DNA of 28,500 bases, taken from assembly GCA_014529385.2 (NCBI GenBank), contig CM043953.1, positions 70,791,872 through 70,820,371 on the forward strand, given 5' to 3'. Positions 8,158 to 18,300 of this stretch are shown here, piece after piece. The stretch's first letter is position 1; each line of letters starts with the position of its first letter. Source of the DNA: Adiantum capillus-veneris (Eukaryota; Streptophyta; Polypodiopsida; Polypodiales; Pteridaceae). The position numbers were made by a program, and so were the translations under genes. The notes beneath the pieces were generated by a model. The model saw nothing but the letters and a program-made list of their open reading frames with translations. It was not told where the DNA came from and did not search any database.

Positions 8158-8558
8158 CAAAGTGAGGTACTGGTACCGAACTGTATGGCGTCGAGGGAGA
8201 TCGCCAATAGCGTCCGAAATCCTGGAAAGGACTCTTCGCCGGCCCACTCTGATGTGTGGGTCGTGCGGTACTTGAACTTCATCAAGGTCTGTAATGCTTG
8301 CTTCTTTGGGCTGCACCGAAAGCAACACAAAGTCTTCTGAGGCTCCTTCGATGCTTCAACTTCATCCAGAGTCATGCGTCTTTCTCCTTCAAGAATCTCC
8401 ATGGCAGAAAATTCTTGAAACCATTTCCAACACAAAACCATGAACATACCTATTCCATGTAAAGTGACTGGAAAAAATCTTGTCTTCCTCAAAGACTGTG
8501 CATGCAAAGCAAATGAATCAATAGATGGAGTGCCAAATCGTTCACCACACACACGCAA
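8157..8558 (-). pseudogene. Chromodomain-like C-terminus of pol, element 2
   Basis: A 133-codon frame that follows the deleted integrase. It contains VLCWKWFQEF (the FHVSWLK block after integrase), then LDEVEASKEPQKTL, SPKKQALQTLMKFKYR and SEWAGEESFPGF, ending FGTSTSL at the PPT. The layout (xxPxxIL, basic run, LxKFK, W.gEE, F) resembles an integrase-linked chromodomain, where the aromatic residues would bind methylated histone tails. Element 3 ends in the same IGTSTSL. The family match is by pattern only. The N-terminal part is joined out of frame to what precedes it. Confidence 0.5.
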
Positions 8559-8582
8559 ACAATGAGATCGAATCTTGTCTTG

Positions 8583-8876
8583 CTAATCTAAAGCAATCAA
8601 CTGTGGCAATTCACAATGGAAATGCCCATGCTTGGTGCTCATACTTTCATGTGCTCTTTCTATAACTGTGTCGTGCCAAGGAAGACACATGGAATGTGAC
8701 TTCCTTGAATGCATATTTTTCAGCTTTTCATGAAAAATACGTATATATCCATGCTCATTCATGAGTGAAACGTGCTCAACGTACAATATGTCATGCCTTT
8801 GGAAAGGGATCACATAAAGACGCTAACTAAAATACAGGAAACGATCACGAATGAAACACGCGTACAATGCGTGCTG
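8583..8876 (-). pseudogene. Linker before integrase, core deleted, element 2
   Basis: The minus strand reads LYACFIRDRFLYFS, a stop, then RLYVIPFQRHDILY and SLMNEHGYIRI, matching element 1 closely and the pre-integrase segment of element 3 (ILHDVHDSLTGGH) distantly. It continues into HSRKSHSMCLPWHD and HFHCELPQLIALD, a segment shared by elements 1 and 2 but which I cannot place in element 3. The DDE catalytic core is missing. It could not act as an integrase. Confidence 0.55.
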
Positions 8877-9745
8877 TCAAATCATTCGAACACATAGTAC
8901 TTCATGTAAGGGTTCTTTGGACCTAGGCTCGAGAGCCAAGATCGGTTCTCCGTGTTTGATCGAATCTGCAACGAGGTTAGCTTCGCTATAAAAAGCATCA
9001 TCTAAACCATCATCCTTGTGAACAATCACATCATCTTCATGCAAACCAACATGCTTATCATCATGCAAATCCTGTGTGTCATGCTTCGGAGAAGAAGAGA
9101 CTAAGAGAGTCTCCTTCTCTTGAATCCGTTCAATCTTCGCCTGCACATTAGCAATGAGAGAGGGAGAATGAACAACTTGCTCTCCATGAATGACAATGGG
9201 AGAGTCACTTTTGGCATTGAAAGTGAACGTATTTTCCGCCCAATCAATGAGAGGGTTATGCTCACAAAACCATCGAATGCCCAAAATCATATCACATCCT
9301 GAAAGAGGAGAGACAAAAAAATTTCTATGGAAAGCAGCTTGTTGAACTGTAAACAACACATCAGGGACTCTTTCGTGATAAGAGAGTCCATACCGAGAGC
9401 AAAGCCAGAGACCTCGAGAGGAGATTTCTGACTAACCTCTAGGCGGGCTCTCTCAATAAGAGAGGGACTAATCACATCATGCATATTGCTTGGGTCAAAC
9501 AATATGACAAAACGCTGCCCCGTCATATGACCATAACATTTAATGAGAGACTCATCAATGGGAGGGTCAGGAGAAACTTGGGGCACACTCGTGTTGTCGT
9601 TGATTTCATTGACAGAGGAAGTGGGTTCTGTGGATTCTTTAGATTCATTAGATTCAAGCTTAGGACATGCTCTTTTCATGTGACCCTTAATGTGACAATG
9701 AAAACAACGACCTTCCTTAGAATAAGTGCTTTGCTCTTCCGACAT
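8877..9745 (-). pseudogene. Zinc knuckle, protease and RNase H tail, element 2
   Basis: Two overlapping frames make up one pol start. The first (9745-9287) begins with a perfect nucleocapsid zinc knuckle, CFHCHIKGHMKRAC (CX2CX4HX4C, 9662-9706), followed by the protease start VILFDPSNMHDVIS. A one-base loss near 9362 then shifts the frame. The second (9359-8877) carries VLFTVQQAAF-like sequence, GCDMILGIRWF and PLIDWAENT, the retropepsin C-terminal half. An Asp/His-rich linker runs to SEANLVADSI and ILALE, which match the RNase H end of element 3 (GKANLVADAL, ILALES). RT and most of RNase H have been deleted between them. The protease lacks the usual D-S/T-G triad. Confidence 0.72.
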
Positions 9746-9769
9746 GATGTATCCTCCTAAAATTCCTTG

Positions 9770-11096
9770 TGCTACCTTCTCATCTGGAGTGAGCTTATGT
9801 TTAGCAATTGTGTTAGCTTTACCCTTACGTTCATTGGAAGAGTTCTTTTCTGAGAGACTATTGGAAGATTGATTAGAAGAGTTACCGTTCTTACTATTCT
9901 TACCGTTCTGAGAAGTCTAAGAGGTACTTGTGGAAGTCTTGTTCTCCTTAGGCTTTCCCTTGTTGTGCTTCATCTCCTGTGCGAGAGCAATTGGTACCGC
10001 CTTGTTGAGATCGATTGGATCAAAGACTTCTACATCAAACTTGATATATTCGTCTAACCCAAAAAGGAAAGTCTCTTTGCGCTCATCATCCGATTTGCGT
10101 AATTGAGTGCCGAGCTGCAAAACACGGTTAGAAAAAGACATGACTGGCATACCATGTTGCTTGAGATTGCGCCAATCTTCTTTCAATCGTGCTAGGTACT
10201 AAGGAGGCATAAACCGCGCCTTAAGCTTATCTTGGAAGTTAGTCCAATTGAAGGAAAGGGGCGTGAATTCGTCGACTTCCTCTAGATGCGCGGCTAGTTG
10301 TGCCTCTTGCCATACGTGGCATCACCGGCAAGGTACATCGCTGCCGTCAAAACCTTGCTATTTCCTGTCTTCTTAGTTGTCGCAAAATAAGCATTAAATT
10401 GATGCAACCAAGAATGAATAACACTAGCATCCATCTTACCATCATACTTATTGAACTGGATCTTCTCTGTGACTAAGTTGTTGGAGTCCGAATCTCGGCT
10501 TGCACCACTTGACGAACCACCAACTTCTTTGCCAATTCGGGTTTCAAAGTGAGGACATGTAGTATCAAGTCGTTCATGCGTTGTTCTCTTTGGGCCCAAC
10601 GCTCCAACTCCAAAGTAGCCCTTCTTTTTTTGGCCGCTTCCCTTCTTGTGTCGGCCGCTAAGCGCGCTTACACAAGCTTACGCTCAATAGTAGCCTTTCT
10701 TTCTTCGGCCGCTTCCCTTCTTGCGTCGGCCGCCAAGCGAGCTTGCTTTCTTCTTGCCGCTTTTTTTTCTTTTCGTTACTCGGCCGCCAAGCGATCGCGA
10801 TCCTGTTTGTCTTGGCGGTCACGCTCCGCGGCATCCTATCTGTCTTGGCGGTCACGCTCCACGGCATCTTGTTTGTCTGGGCGGTCACGCTCCGCGGCAA
10901 TGCGAGTCACCTCTTGCCTTGCTAGCATGTCCATCATCGACTTAACGAAAGCTTCCATGGGGTTTGATGCAATTCTTGGCGTAGATGGCGAAGAGGGAGG
11001 GTCCGAAAAACCTCCTTGTTGCTGAAATTCTTCTTCACTACTTTCTTGCCCATCACTCTCATGCCCGGTATCCATTCCGCTTTGGGTGATGACCAT
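9770..11096 (-). pseudogene. gag, element 2
   Basis: The structural capsid protein. The start is MVITQSGMDTGHESDG at 11096, a start shared with element 3. A highly charged coiled-coil region follows, partly built from a 33-base tandem repeat (10809-10898, three units) that encodes AERDRQDKQD-like blocks. It has an in-frame TAG and a frame change near 10530. The capsid domain follows: IQFNKYDGKMDASVIHSWL, YFATTKKTGNSK, then DWRNLKQHGMPVMSFSNRVL and LRKSDDERKETFLFGLDEYI (10186-9917). Further frame changes and a TAG interrupt it. Comparison with element 3 shows the capsid domain is full length, but no single frame covers it. Confidence 0.75.
10809..10898. repeat. 33-base tandem repeat in the gag coiled coil
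   Basis: Units begin at 10809, 10842 and 10875, each containing cggtcacgctccgcggcat with small changes. The period is a multiple of three, so the repeat adds charged 11-residue blocks to Gag without shifting the frame. A looser 73-base repeat (ggccgcttcccttcttg…) lies just before it, from about 10630 to 10740. Confidence 0.7.
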
Positions 11097-11537
11097 GCAT
11101 TGAAGTTGTGGGTTCTTAAGTTCACGAGGAACTTGGGTTCTTGTGGGTCTTGGGTTCTTGAGGGTCTTGAGTTCTTGAGGATCTTGAGGTTCTTCTTTTG
11201 CTTGTAATCTGTGTTAGAGAAGGATCTTCTCTTCACCCGAGTTCTGCTCTTTCCTGCGAGCGCACCCCTTGGCGGCCATGCGCTCACACCAAGGTTGCTT
11301 TTTCCCACCTCACGTCGATTGGCCGACAGCTAAGTGCACGGTCCGCTCTCAATGAGTGAAAAGAGGCACAAGGGGAGGCTGGACAAGCCCTTCTTTCCTT
11401 GGATTCTTGTCACTCTTCAAAAACACGATTAGGAATCGACACGCCCAAGCGAACTTGGGTTCATGCGACCACAACAAGAAAAAAAAAATATGTGGTTCCT
11501 GTGGTTCTTTCCTTGAGTGATACAAAACACTGCCAAA

Positions 11538-11549
11538 CCTCTGATACCA
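11538..11549 (-). other. Primer binding site, element 2
   Basis: TGGTATCAGAGG on the minus strand, one T from the LTR end. It differs from the initiator-Met-tRNA complement only at its last base. Confidence 0.85.
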
Positions 11550-11550
11550 A

Positions 11551-12854
11551 TGTAAGGTGCAGGGCAAGTGATTGTTGAACTTCGCTCAAGATGAGTGCTC
11601 CGATCTGTGCTCAAGGTTCCTTTTATCCTGATGGAAGGGAGGAGAGCCTTCCGTTCTTAATGAGAGAGTGCAATGGACACAAACAAAGTGAATGGACACT
11701 GTGCGTGAAAGTGTATGAGACTGAGAGATACAGAGGGAAGAGAATACGACACCAGAGACGACGTAAAAACCCTCCTCCGAAGGCCCCAATCTCTATGGCG
11801 AGAGCGGTCTACTATTGATTGCACAAATCTCTACAATGCTCGGACTTGCCGATGGTGTCGACGATGATGAGGACGACGACAAGACGGGCTCAAATCTGCA
11901 AATGCTAATGGCTGAAATCTGCAAATCTTCTATCTGCTGAATTCTGACTCTATGTCGGTGACGATGTCGATGACGACGGTACTACGACGACGCGCTGAAA
12001 ACGCAGATACTGAAATCTGCGTTTTTCGGGCTGAAACTGTAAACTTCGCGGGATATGACTGTGCAGCGAGGATCTGTTGCAGGAAGGTGAGATCTGCGAG
12101 GTTCGGGAGTTCTTCTGCGAGTGCTAAAGACTGAAAACTGAAAACGCTAGTGTTTCTTGATGTTCCATCGCGGTGAATCTACAAAACGCCAGGGCTGATC
12201 TGCAAACCAAAAACTCTAGGGCTGAAAACCGTTCTGCTGCTGCTGACGGATGTCCTGTAAATGCAAAACGCTAGGGCTGAAAACTGTTCTGTTGCTGTCG
12301 GATGTCCTGCAAATGCAAAACGCTAGGCTTCTTGATGGTTCTTGCTACTGCCGGGGCTGATCTGTTGTGCACAAAACGCCAGGCTGCCTATGGATGAAAT
12401 CACTAGGTCCTTGCAGATGCCAAAACACCAGCTCTGCTGATGTGGGGGGTCTTGTTGAGAAGTTGCCTGTTGAGCAAGGTGCTCCTGCTGCCTCTTCTGC
12501 CAAAAAGTGCTAGCCTTGGTTTGCTTATATATTATCTTACCCAATTTGCCCTACTCAGTTCCAAACAAAAGTCATTTAAAATAATAAGTGAAAAATATCA
12601 AAAATAGGAAAAATAGATTAAATACACTGGAAAATTCCCCTGAAGGATTCTGATGGATTTTGATGGGAATGCTTATGATCATGTTATGTGCAACTAGAGG
12701 ATATGCATCTACACTAAGTGCCTGGGCATGCACGGTCTGTGAATAGACTCACAAAAGTGCCAGAACACTTCTAAATCTAGACTGACTGGACTCTTGTCGT
12801 GCTATAGCTTGTCCATGGACGCATAGGGTTGGATGTGTCACCGTTTACGTGACA
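11551..12854 (-). repeat. 5' LTR of element 2
   Basis: It starts tgtaaggtgcaggg beside the PBS and ends tttacgtgaca. It is close to the 6916-8145 copy, with only scattered differences by eye. It is longer mainly because of a 55-base tandem duplication (12216-12270 and 12271-12322). Its ending also differs slightly (gtcaccgtttacgtgaca). The TATA box is at 12524-12531 on the minus strand and the perfect inverted repeat is at 11998-12025. Confidence 0.9.
12216..12322. repeat. 55-base tandem duplication inside the 5' LTR of element 2
   Basis: Both units start ctagggctgaaaac and end aaatgcaaaacg. The second has lost three bases of a ctg run. The partner LTR has one unit only. The duplication therefore arose in one LTR after, or during, the last insertion. 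Confidence 0.75.
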
Positions 12855-12859
12855 TGGCC

Positions 12860-12963
12860 AATTTGCCCTACCCAGTTTCGTAACAAAGTCACTTATTAAT
12901 AATAAGTGAAAAATGGCTAAAATAGAAAAATAGGACTGTGCACTGTAAAAATGCTCCTGATGG
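12860..12963 (-). repeat. Displaced middle piece of the element 1 5' LTR
   Basis: After the second tggcc the sequence continues aatttgccctacccagttt exactly where LTR B stopped at 6915. It includes the hairpin CACTTATT-aat-AATAAGTG (12890-12908) and runs up to the LINE insertion point. Confidence 0.88.
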
Positions 12964-13464
12964 ATCGATCGATCAAGCTCGCTGCTGCTACCGCGCCCTC
13001 CCCTCGCCATCGCTGCCCCCCCCCCCCCCCAAACCTTGTCCTCGCGCGCCATTGCTCCTCCACCCCCCCCCCCCCCCCCCCCCCCCCCCCCGCGCCTTCG
13101 TGCGTCATCGCTACCCCCTACCCTTGCCGCCTGCACCTGCTGAGCGCCGCCCCCCCTGTGCGCTGTCCCAGCCCGCTCGCTACCCAGCCCGCCCGCTGCC
13201 CTGAGCGCCGTCCCCTGTGCGCTGCCCAGCCCGCCCGCTATCCTCTACCTGCCTAGCACCCTACCCCCTGCCCTTAGCCCGCTTGTCACCCTCCGCCTGT
13301 CATCCTGCCCGCCTTCGCCTCTACCTTACCCGCATGCCGCCCCACCTTTTGCCTCAGCCCGCCAGTCCTGCCTCCCAATCCCGCCAGCCACGCCTCGTAT
13401 CCTCGCATTCCCAACCTCCTTTCGTCATCAACTCGTCATTTTTTCTTCACAGCAGCAATTAGAG
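12964..13464 (+). other. C-rich 5' leader of the LINE with poly-C runs and a 61-base repeat
   Basis: It begins atcgatcgatcaagc and soon enters homopolymer C runs of 15 (13016-13030) and 29 bases (13063-13091). At 13141 and 13202 a unit starting tgagcgcc and containing ctgtgcgctg and cagcccgc is repeated with a 61-base period. LINE leaders carry the internal promoter; whether these repeats act that way is inference. Proline-rich open frames here are consequences of composition, not genes. Confidence 0.7.
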
Positions 13465-15366
13465 ATGGAGGCTCCAGCTTCGCCACAGAGAGACTCTTCC
13501 GAAGCCCCCGAAGCCCGACCCCGTTGAGCCCACCATTCGACTTGCTCTTTCACCGACAAAACAAGCGAGCCTAGCCGCAAAGGTAGAGCGCTGGCAGGCG
13601 ACTTCTGTCATCTGCAAGATTCTCGGCACCCGACCAAGCAGAGGAGAGCTACGTGACCTTCTCCAGGCCCGCCTTCTTGCAGAGGTGGGCAAGATCTTGG
13701 ACGTACAGATCCTCGGACGAGGCTACTATCAGATCGAGTTTGAGACCTCCGAGATGGCATCCAAGGTCATGCGTCCAAGGTCATCGCCATGAGTCCATTG
13801 ACCATCCGAGCAGCTCGAGCCCACTTTCGACAGTGGAGACATGGTTTTGACCCTGCTTCAGATGTTCTGGTAGAGGATGCAAACATCTCCATCTCCGTCT
13901 GCTTTCTTGGTTTGCGGACGGAGTACTTACCGCTTTTGTCCAAGATAGGCTCAACGATTGGGATTGTCTTGGAGACACCTCGCACGGCAGTCTCAGTAGC
14001 TGCCAAGGCGGCCGGCATTCCCTCAATTCGCGTTCCGATTAGGGACACTCACACTCTCCCGAAGGTCATTCTTCTGCCTCGGGTGAGTGGGGGTTGGTTA
14101 TATTCGGGCCTCCTGAACCAGTCTTCATTTGTCGACAGATGGGCCATCTTGCGAAGGCCTGTCCACGGAGGAGGCCTCAACCTACACCACAGACTCAGTC
14201 CCAGCCTGTAAGGGCTGGCCAACAGCCACAGGCAGAGACACAACGCACACATGCAGAGCCACCCTCCGAGCCTGGGGCTCCACCGGAGGAGGGATGGCAG
14301 CAGGTCCAAGGTCGACGACGACAGGGGCCACAGCGACAGCCTGGCACTCAGAGTGGTCCTCAGGCGCCTGCCCAGCAGCAGTGGATTCCCACGGAGAACC
14401 GTTTCAGTCTTCTTGAGCAGGATGAGGTCCTTGCTCCAGCCCCCACCTCAGCTTCACCCTTGAGAGCCTCTCCCCCCCTAGAGTTCCCCCCCTCCTCATC
14501 ATCCTCCCCCCCGCCTCCTGCTCCCGCCGCCTCTTCCCCCTGCCCCTCTATCTCTACCGCTCTCCCCCCCCCTCTTCTCCACCTCTTCCCCCTGCTCCTA
14601 CACCCCCCCCTCCCGTTCCAGTTCCACAGTCGACCCAGGGGACAGGGCCATCTCCGGCTGCTAGGAGATCTCTTGGCAATGCCTTTGCCACGAGTCGCTT
14701 GGCGAGAGAGGGACAGCCTTTCTTGCGACCCCCTTTACAAGTACAGACGTCTCCCATTGCAACAGTCCCTCATGGTCTGACGAGCTTCGACATTCGGCAC
14801 CGATGGGACTTCTTCGACTACGACTTTACACGTTTTCTCGGCGACCCCCAGCGGACCATGAGGCAGCCTGCTTCAGGGTCCGTGTTCCGGTCCTTGCAGC
14901 TAGGGGGATAGAGGCCTTGGACTCAGCGGTTGGCTTCTCTTTTCCCCTTTGCCGCAGGGACCGGACTGAGTGGACCCTCGACTTAGTGTTGGAGTGGCTA
15001 CATTATCAAATCCTAGAGTTCTCTCACCACATGGGAGACCTAGGAGTTACAGACTTGCTTTCTACCCTCTGGCCATTGGCCAAGTTTACGGTGACTCCTC
15101 CAGGTGCAGCAGGATGTAGACACATTGTGGTTCACCTCTTTGCTGATACTCAGTGCTTGCCATGCTATGTATACATTCATAAGGACTCCTGGACAGAGGA
15201 GGTTGCTTTACGTACGCCTCGCTCTACTTGGGCTTGGGCCAGGCACTCGTTACAGTCACGCCTATCTAGAGGACGCTCGGATGCAGATTACTCCCCATCC
15301 AAGCTAGCCTCGAAGATAGCACGTTTAGTTGCTGCAGCAGCATCTGTTTTCTCTTGCTCCCCATGA
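13465..15366 (+). pseudogene. LINE ORF1 (nucleic-acid-binding protein with DUF4283-like domain), frameshifted
   Basis: ORF1 proteins coat the LINE RNA. The start ATG at 13465 gives MEAPASPQRDSSEAPEARPR, then TGA at 13525. One frame over, the protein continues as a DUF4283-like fold (RPSRGELRDLLQARLLAEVG, DVQILGRGYYQIEF), then LVEDANISISVCFLGLRTEY after a second shift at 13774. A zinc knuckle follows (FICRQMGHLAKACP, about 14120-14165), whose first cysteine is missing. Next comes a Gln/Pro-rich stretch with NRFSLLEQDEV, typical before the ORF1 end. From about 14640 a further 240 residues extend in two frames (IRHRWDFFDYDFTRFLGDP; WTLDLVLEWLHYQILEF; DSWTEEVALRTPRSTWAW). I do not recognise them. 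The stop overlaps the ORF2 start as ATGA. Confidence 0.75.
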
Positions 15367-18300
15367 GGATCGTCTCATGGAACGTGCAGGGACTTGGTCG
15401 ACCCCAGTTTCAGCGTCAGCGGGGTCGAGTGCGTCAGGAGCTTCAGTGCTTCCTTGTGGGAGGAGAGATTGATCTCCTTATGCTACAGGAGCACCATTTG
15501 TGTGAGACGACGTTCTGATCAGCTCTTGCGTGGACGATATGATACTTTTTGGTCAGCTGCTTTTGGACCTGGAGGCATCCAGGGTGGGGTATGTATGACT
15601 ATTGCGGATTCTTTGCAGCAGGCCATTGTGGGCAGAGGGAATATTGTGCCAGGTAGGGCTCAGTGGATCACTATGCAGGTTCAGGGTTGCCTTGTGGGCT
15701 TCTTGAACATCTATGCGCCCAATGTGGCGAGTGTACGAGTAGAGTTTTGGTCACAGATAGTTGAGTCTCTGCCGCAGGCAGAACAGTGGTGCATAGGGGG
15801 GGACTTCAACATGTTGGAGGACCCTTCTGACAGGATTGGTGGTAGCCATGCTACTGTGCATGGAGTTGAACTGGCAGCTTGGGAGAGGTTTTGTATGACT
15901 CTGAGGGTCTCGGATGTGTGGCAACGCTCTAGTTTTGTGAGGCCCCCAGACAACCTGGCCTTCACTCATTCGGACCGCAGAGTGGAAGGAGTGAATCTAT
16001 CGGGAATAGATCGTTTCTACACTAGTGACCACTTAAGTGACTTGGATGGGACAGTTGGCATTCTGGCAGGGACTTCCTTCTCGGACCATGCACCAGTGAG
16101 GAGGTAGACAGGCAGAGGAGGGGAAGCACGATGCTTCGCATCCCAGAGAGGATCTTGCTGGACTATGCACTCAGAGAGCGAGTAGAGAATCTCTGGACAG
16201 AGAGCTTGGACATGCAAGATTCTCCTGCTGACAGAGTGGCATCTAAACTAGCTCAGATTAGTCGTTTCTTTCTCCAGGAGTCTTTGGCTCGCCTGGCTCC
16301 AGCGAGAGAGGAGGAGAGTAGCGTCTCAAACGGGGCGTTGCTTCGTTGCAAAGGATGCAGGAGCAGCATCCAGACAGTCCTTGGTTGGAGGAGCAGCTAC
16401 AGCAGGCTCACCGGGAGCTTGTTAGCACAGAGGAGCGGCGACATGAATTTGCTTTCCATTGACAGACATCTCAGTGGACACAGGTGGGTGACAAAGTGAC
16501 TGGTGCTTTCTTCGAGGCACTGGGACCTCGACATACGTATGCCAAGGTCAGTCAGTTGAGGAGGCCCGACGGGTCAGTCGCTTCTAAGCCAGAGGACATG
16601 CGTGCAGTTGCTACTGACTTTTACCGTGAGTTACTGTGTGCAGAGCCTCAGTCAAAGCGTCAGGATGCGGACTCAGATGCCTTGCCTTGTGACTGAGGAG
16701 ATATATCAGAGGCTTAAGCTGCCACTTCAGCTTGAGGAGCTGCACACGGCTCTTAGTGCACTCCCCCGTGGTAGCTGTCCAGGTGAGGATGGATTGACTC
16801 CCAGTTTTACTTGAGTACTGGGACTTGCTTGGCCCAGATCTCTGTAGTGCTTTTCAGTACATCTTGCACACAAGAGTGATGCCTAACAGTATGAGTGAGT
16901 CTGATCTACCTCATTCCCAAGGAGGGTGGATCCTTGGATGAGATTCGACAGTGGCACCCCATCACCATCCTCAACTCAGCCTACAAAATTCTTGCAAAGA
17001 CTCAGAGTTTGAGGATCCAGCCACTTCTAGAGAGCCTTATACATGGGACTCAGACAGGTTTTGTCAAGGAGCGCAGTATCCTTGACAACATCTTTACTTT
17101 TTTGGAGGCTTCTGTCCTAGTGCGGCTCCATGGTGAGGATCTGGTGATTCTTCTTCTCCATTTTGAGAAGGCATAGACAGAGTTGACTGGGCACTCTACG
17201 CAGGATGGGCTTCTCAGATGCTTGGATCTGAGGGGTGTCAGCTTTGTACAGACAGGCACACGGTCAGGTACTTTTGGCAGGAGGTAGAGGAGATCGTTTC
17301 ATGCTCACACGTTCGGTCAGACAGGGCTGTCCTATTGTCCCCTTCCTCTTTCTGTTCTATGCTGAGGCAATGAGCAGGTTTTTGGTGTCGCAGCAGGTTG
17401 GTCTACGGGGCTTAGCACTCCCTATTCGGGGAGATGAGCTACTAGACGCTGAGTTTGCTGACGACTCAGCCTTGTACTTGGATGGCCAAGAGGCCAACCT
17501 TCACAGGTGTGAGCAAGCTCTTGAGACCTTCTGTTGTGCATCTGGCGCACTGATCAACTGGAGAAAGACAGTGGCTTTCTCGGTTGGTAGTGCTGCTATA
17601 CCCGACTGGATGCCAGGTGAGGGTTTCAGGTGGATTCCCCCAAGGACTGCAGTTTGGTACCTGGGTTGTCAGGTTGGTTTGGACTTGTCTCCCGAGCATC
17701 AGATTGCTTCCCTCCTCCTGTCCATCAGGAGGAAGCTGTTACATTGGAGCTTCGCACGACTTTCTTTGGCTGGCAGAGTTGTAGTGGCCAACCAGGTGCT
17801 GTTGGCTACTATGTGGTACATCAATTCTTGCTGGATCTTCTCGAGTTCTTGTATCAGCTAAGTAGAGCGGCTGATCAGGAATTTCCTTTGGTCAGGCGAC
17901 ACTCTGACTACCAGAGCCAAAGTGGCTTGGCAGGTCATCATTCTTCCTTGTTCACAGGGAGGGCTTGGGATCATTGACCCAACACAGCAAAGCAAAGCCA
18001 TTCTTGGGAAGTTCATCGTCCGAGGTCTTCTTCTAGGTGAGGAGCCCTGGAAGGAGTTCTTGTTACAGCGGCTTCGTGCTAGGGTGCCTCAGGCAAGAGA
18101 CCCTTGGCAACCTTCGACCAGATGAATCTTCACAGAGATACGTAGAGTTGGTTTGAGCAAGAGACTGGAGGATCGCTTCGCTGTGGGGTTGCTTCGATCT
18201 TGGAAGCACTTGCGACGAGGCCTAGAGCAGCGCCAGCCTACTTGCACGGAGGAGCGCTTGCGACAACCACTTGTTTGGAACCCCATGGTTAGCACTCAGA

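Larger units (their letters stand above)
6916..12854 (-). mobile_element. Element 2: non-autonomous Ty3/gypsy retrotransposon inserted in the element 1 LTR
   Basis: It has complete LTRs at 6916-8145 and 11551-12854, a PPT, a PBS, and an internal region of 3.4 kb on the minus strand. The 5-base target duplication tggcc is present at 6911-6915 and 12855-12859, typical of gypsy integrase. The coding order is gag, zinc knuckle, protease, then directly the tail of RNase H, the region before integrase, and a chromodomain-like end. RT and the integrase core are absent. The LTR pair is highly similar, suggesting the youngest of the three LTR insertions, though this is a by-eye judgement. Confidence 0.92.

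Noticed and set aside
10549-11025. 158-codon plus-strand Ser/Arg-rich frame
   Set aside because: Antisense shadow of the element 2 gag; the repeats come from the 33-base gag repeat.
11108-11308. Conserved open frame upstream of gag in the leader (NLGVSA.PPRGA block)
   Set aside because: It resembles the frame at 26909 in element 3, but begins without an ATG in both, and the similarity is expected from DNA homology alone.
12938-13256. Pro-rich plus-strand frames and a Gly-rich minus-strand frame
   Set aside because: Direct consequence of the poly-C runs in the LINE leader; one starts outside the LINE.
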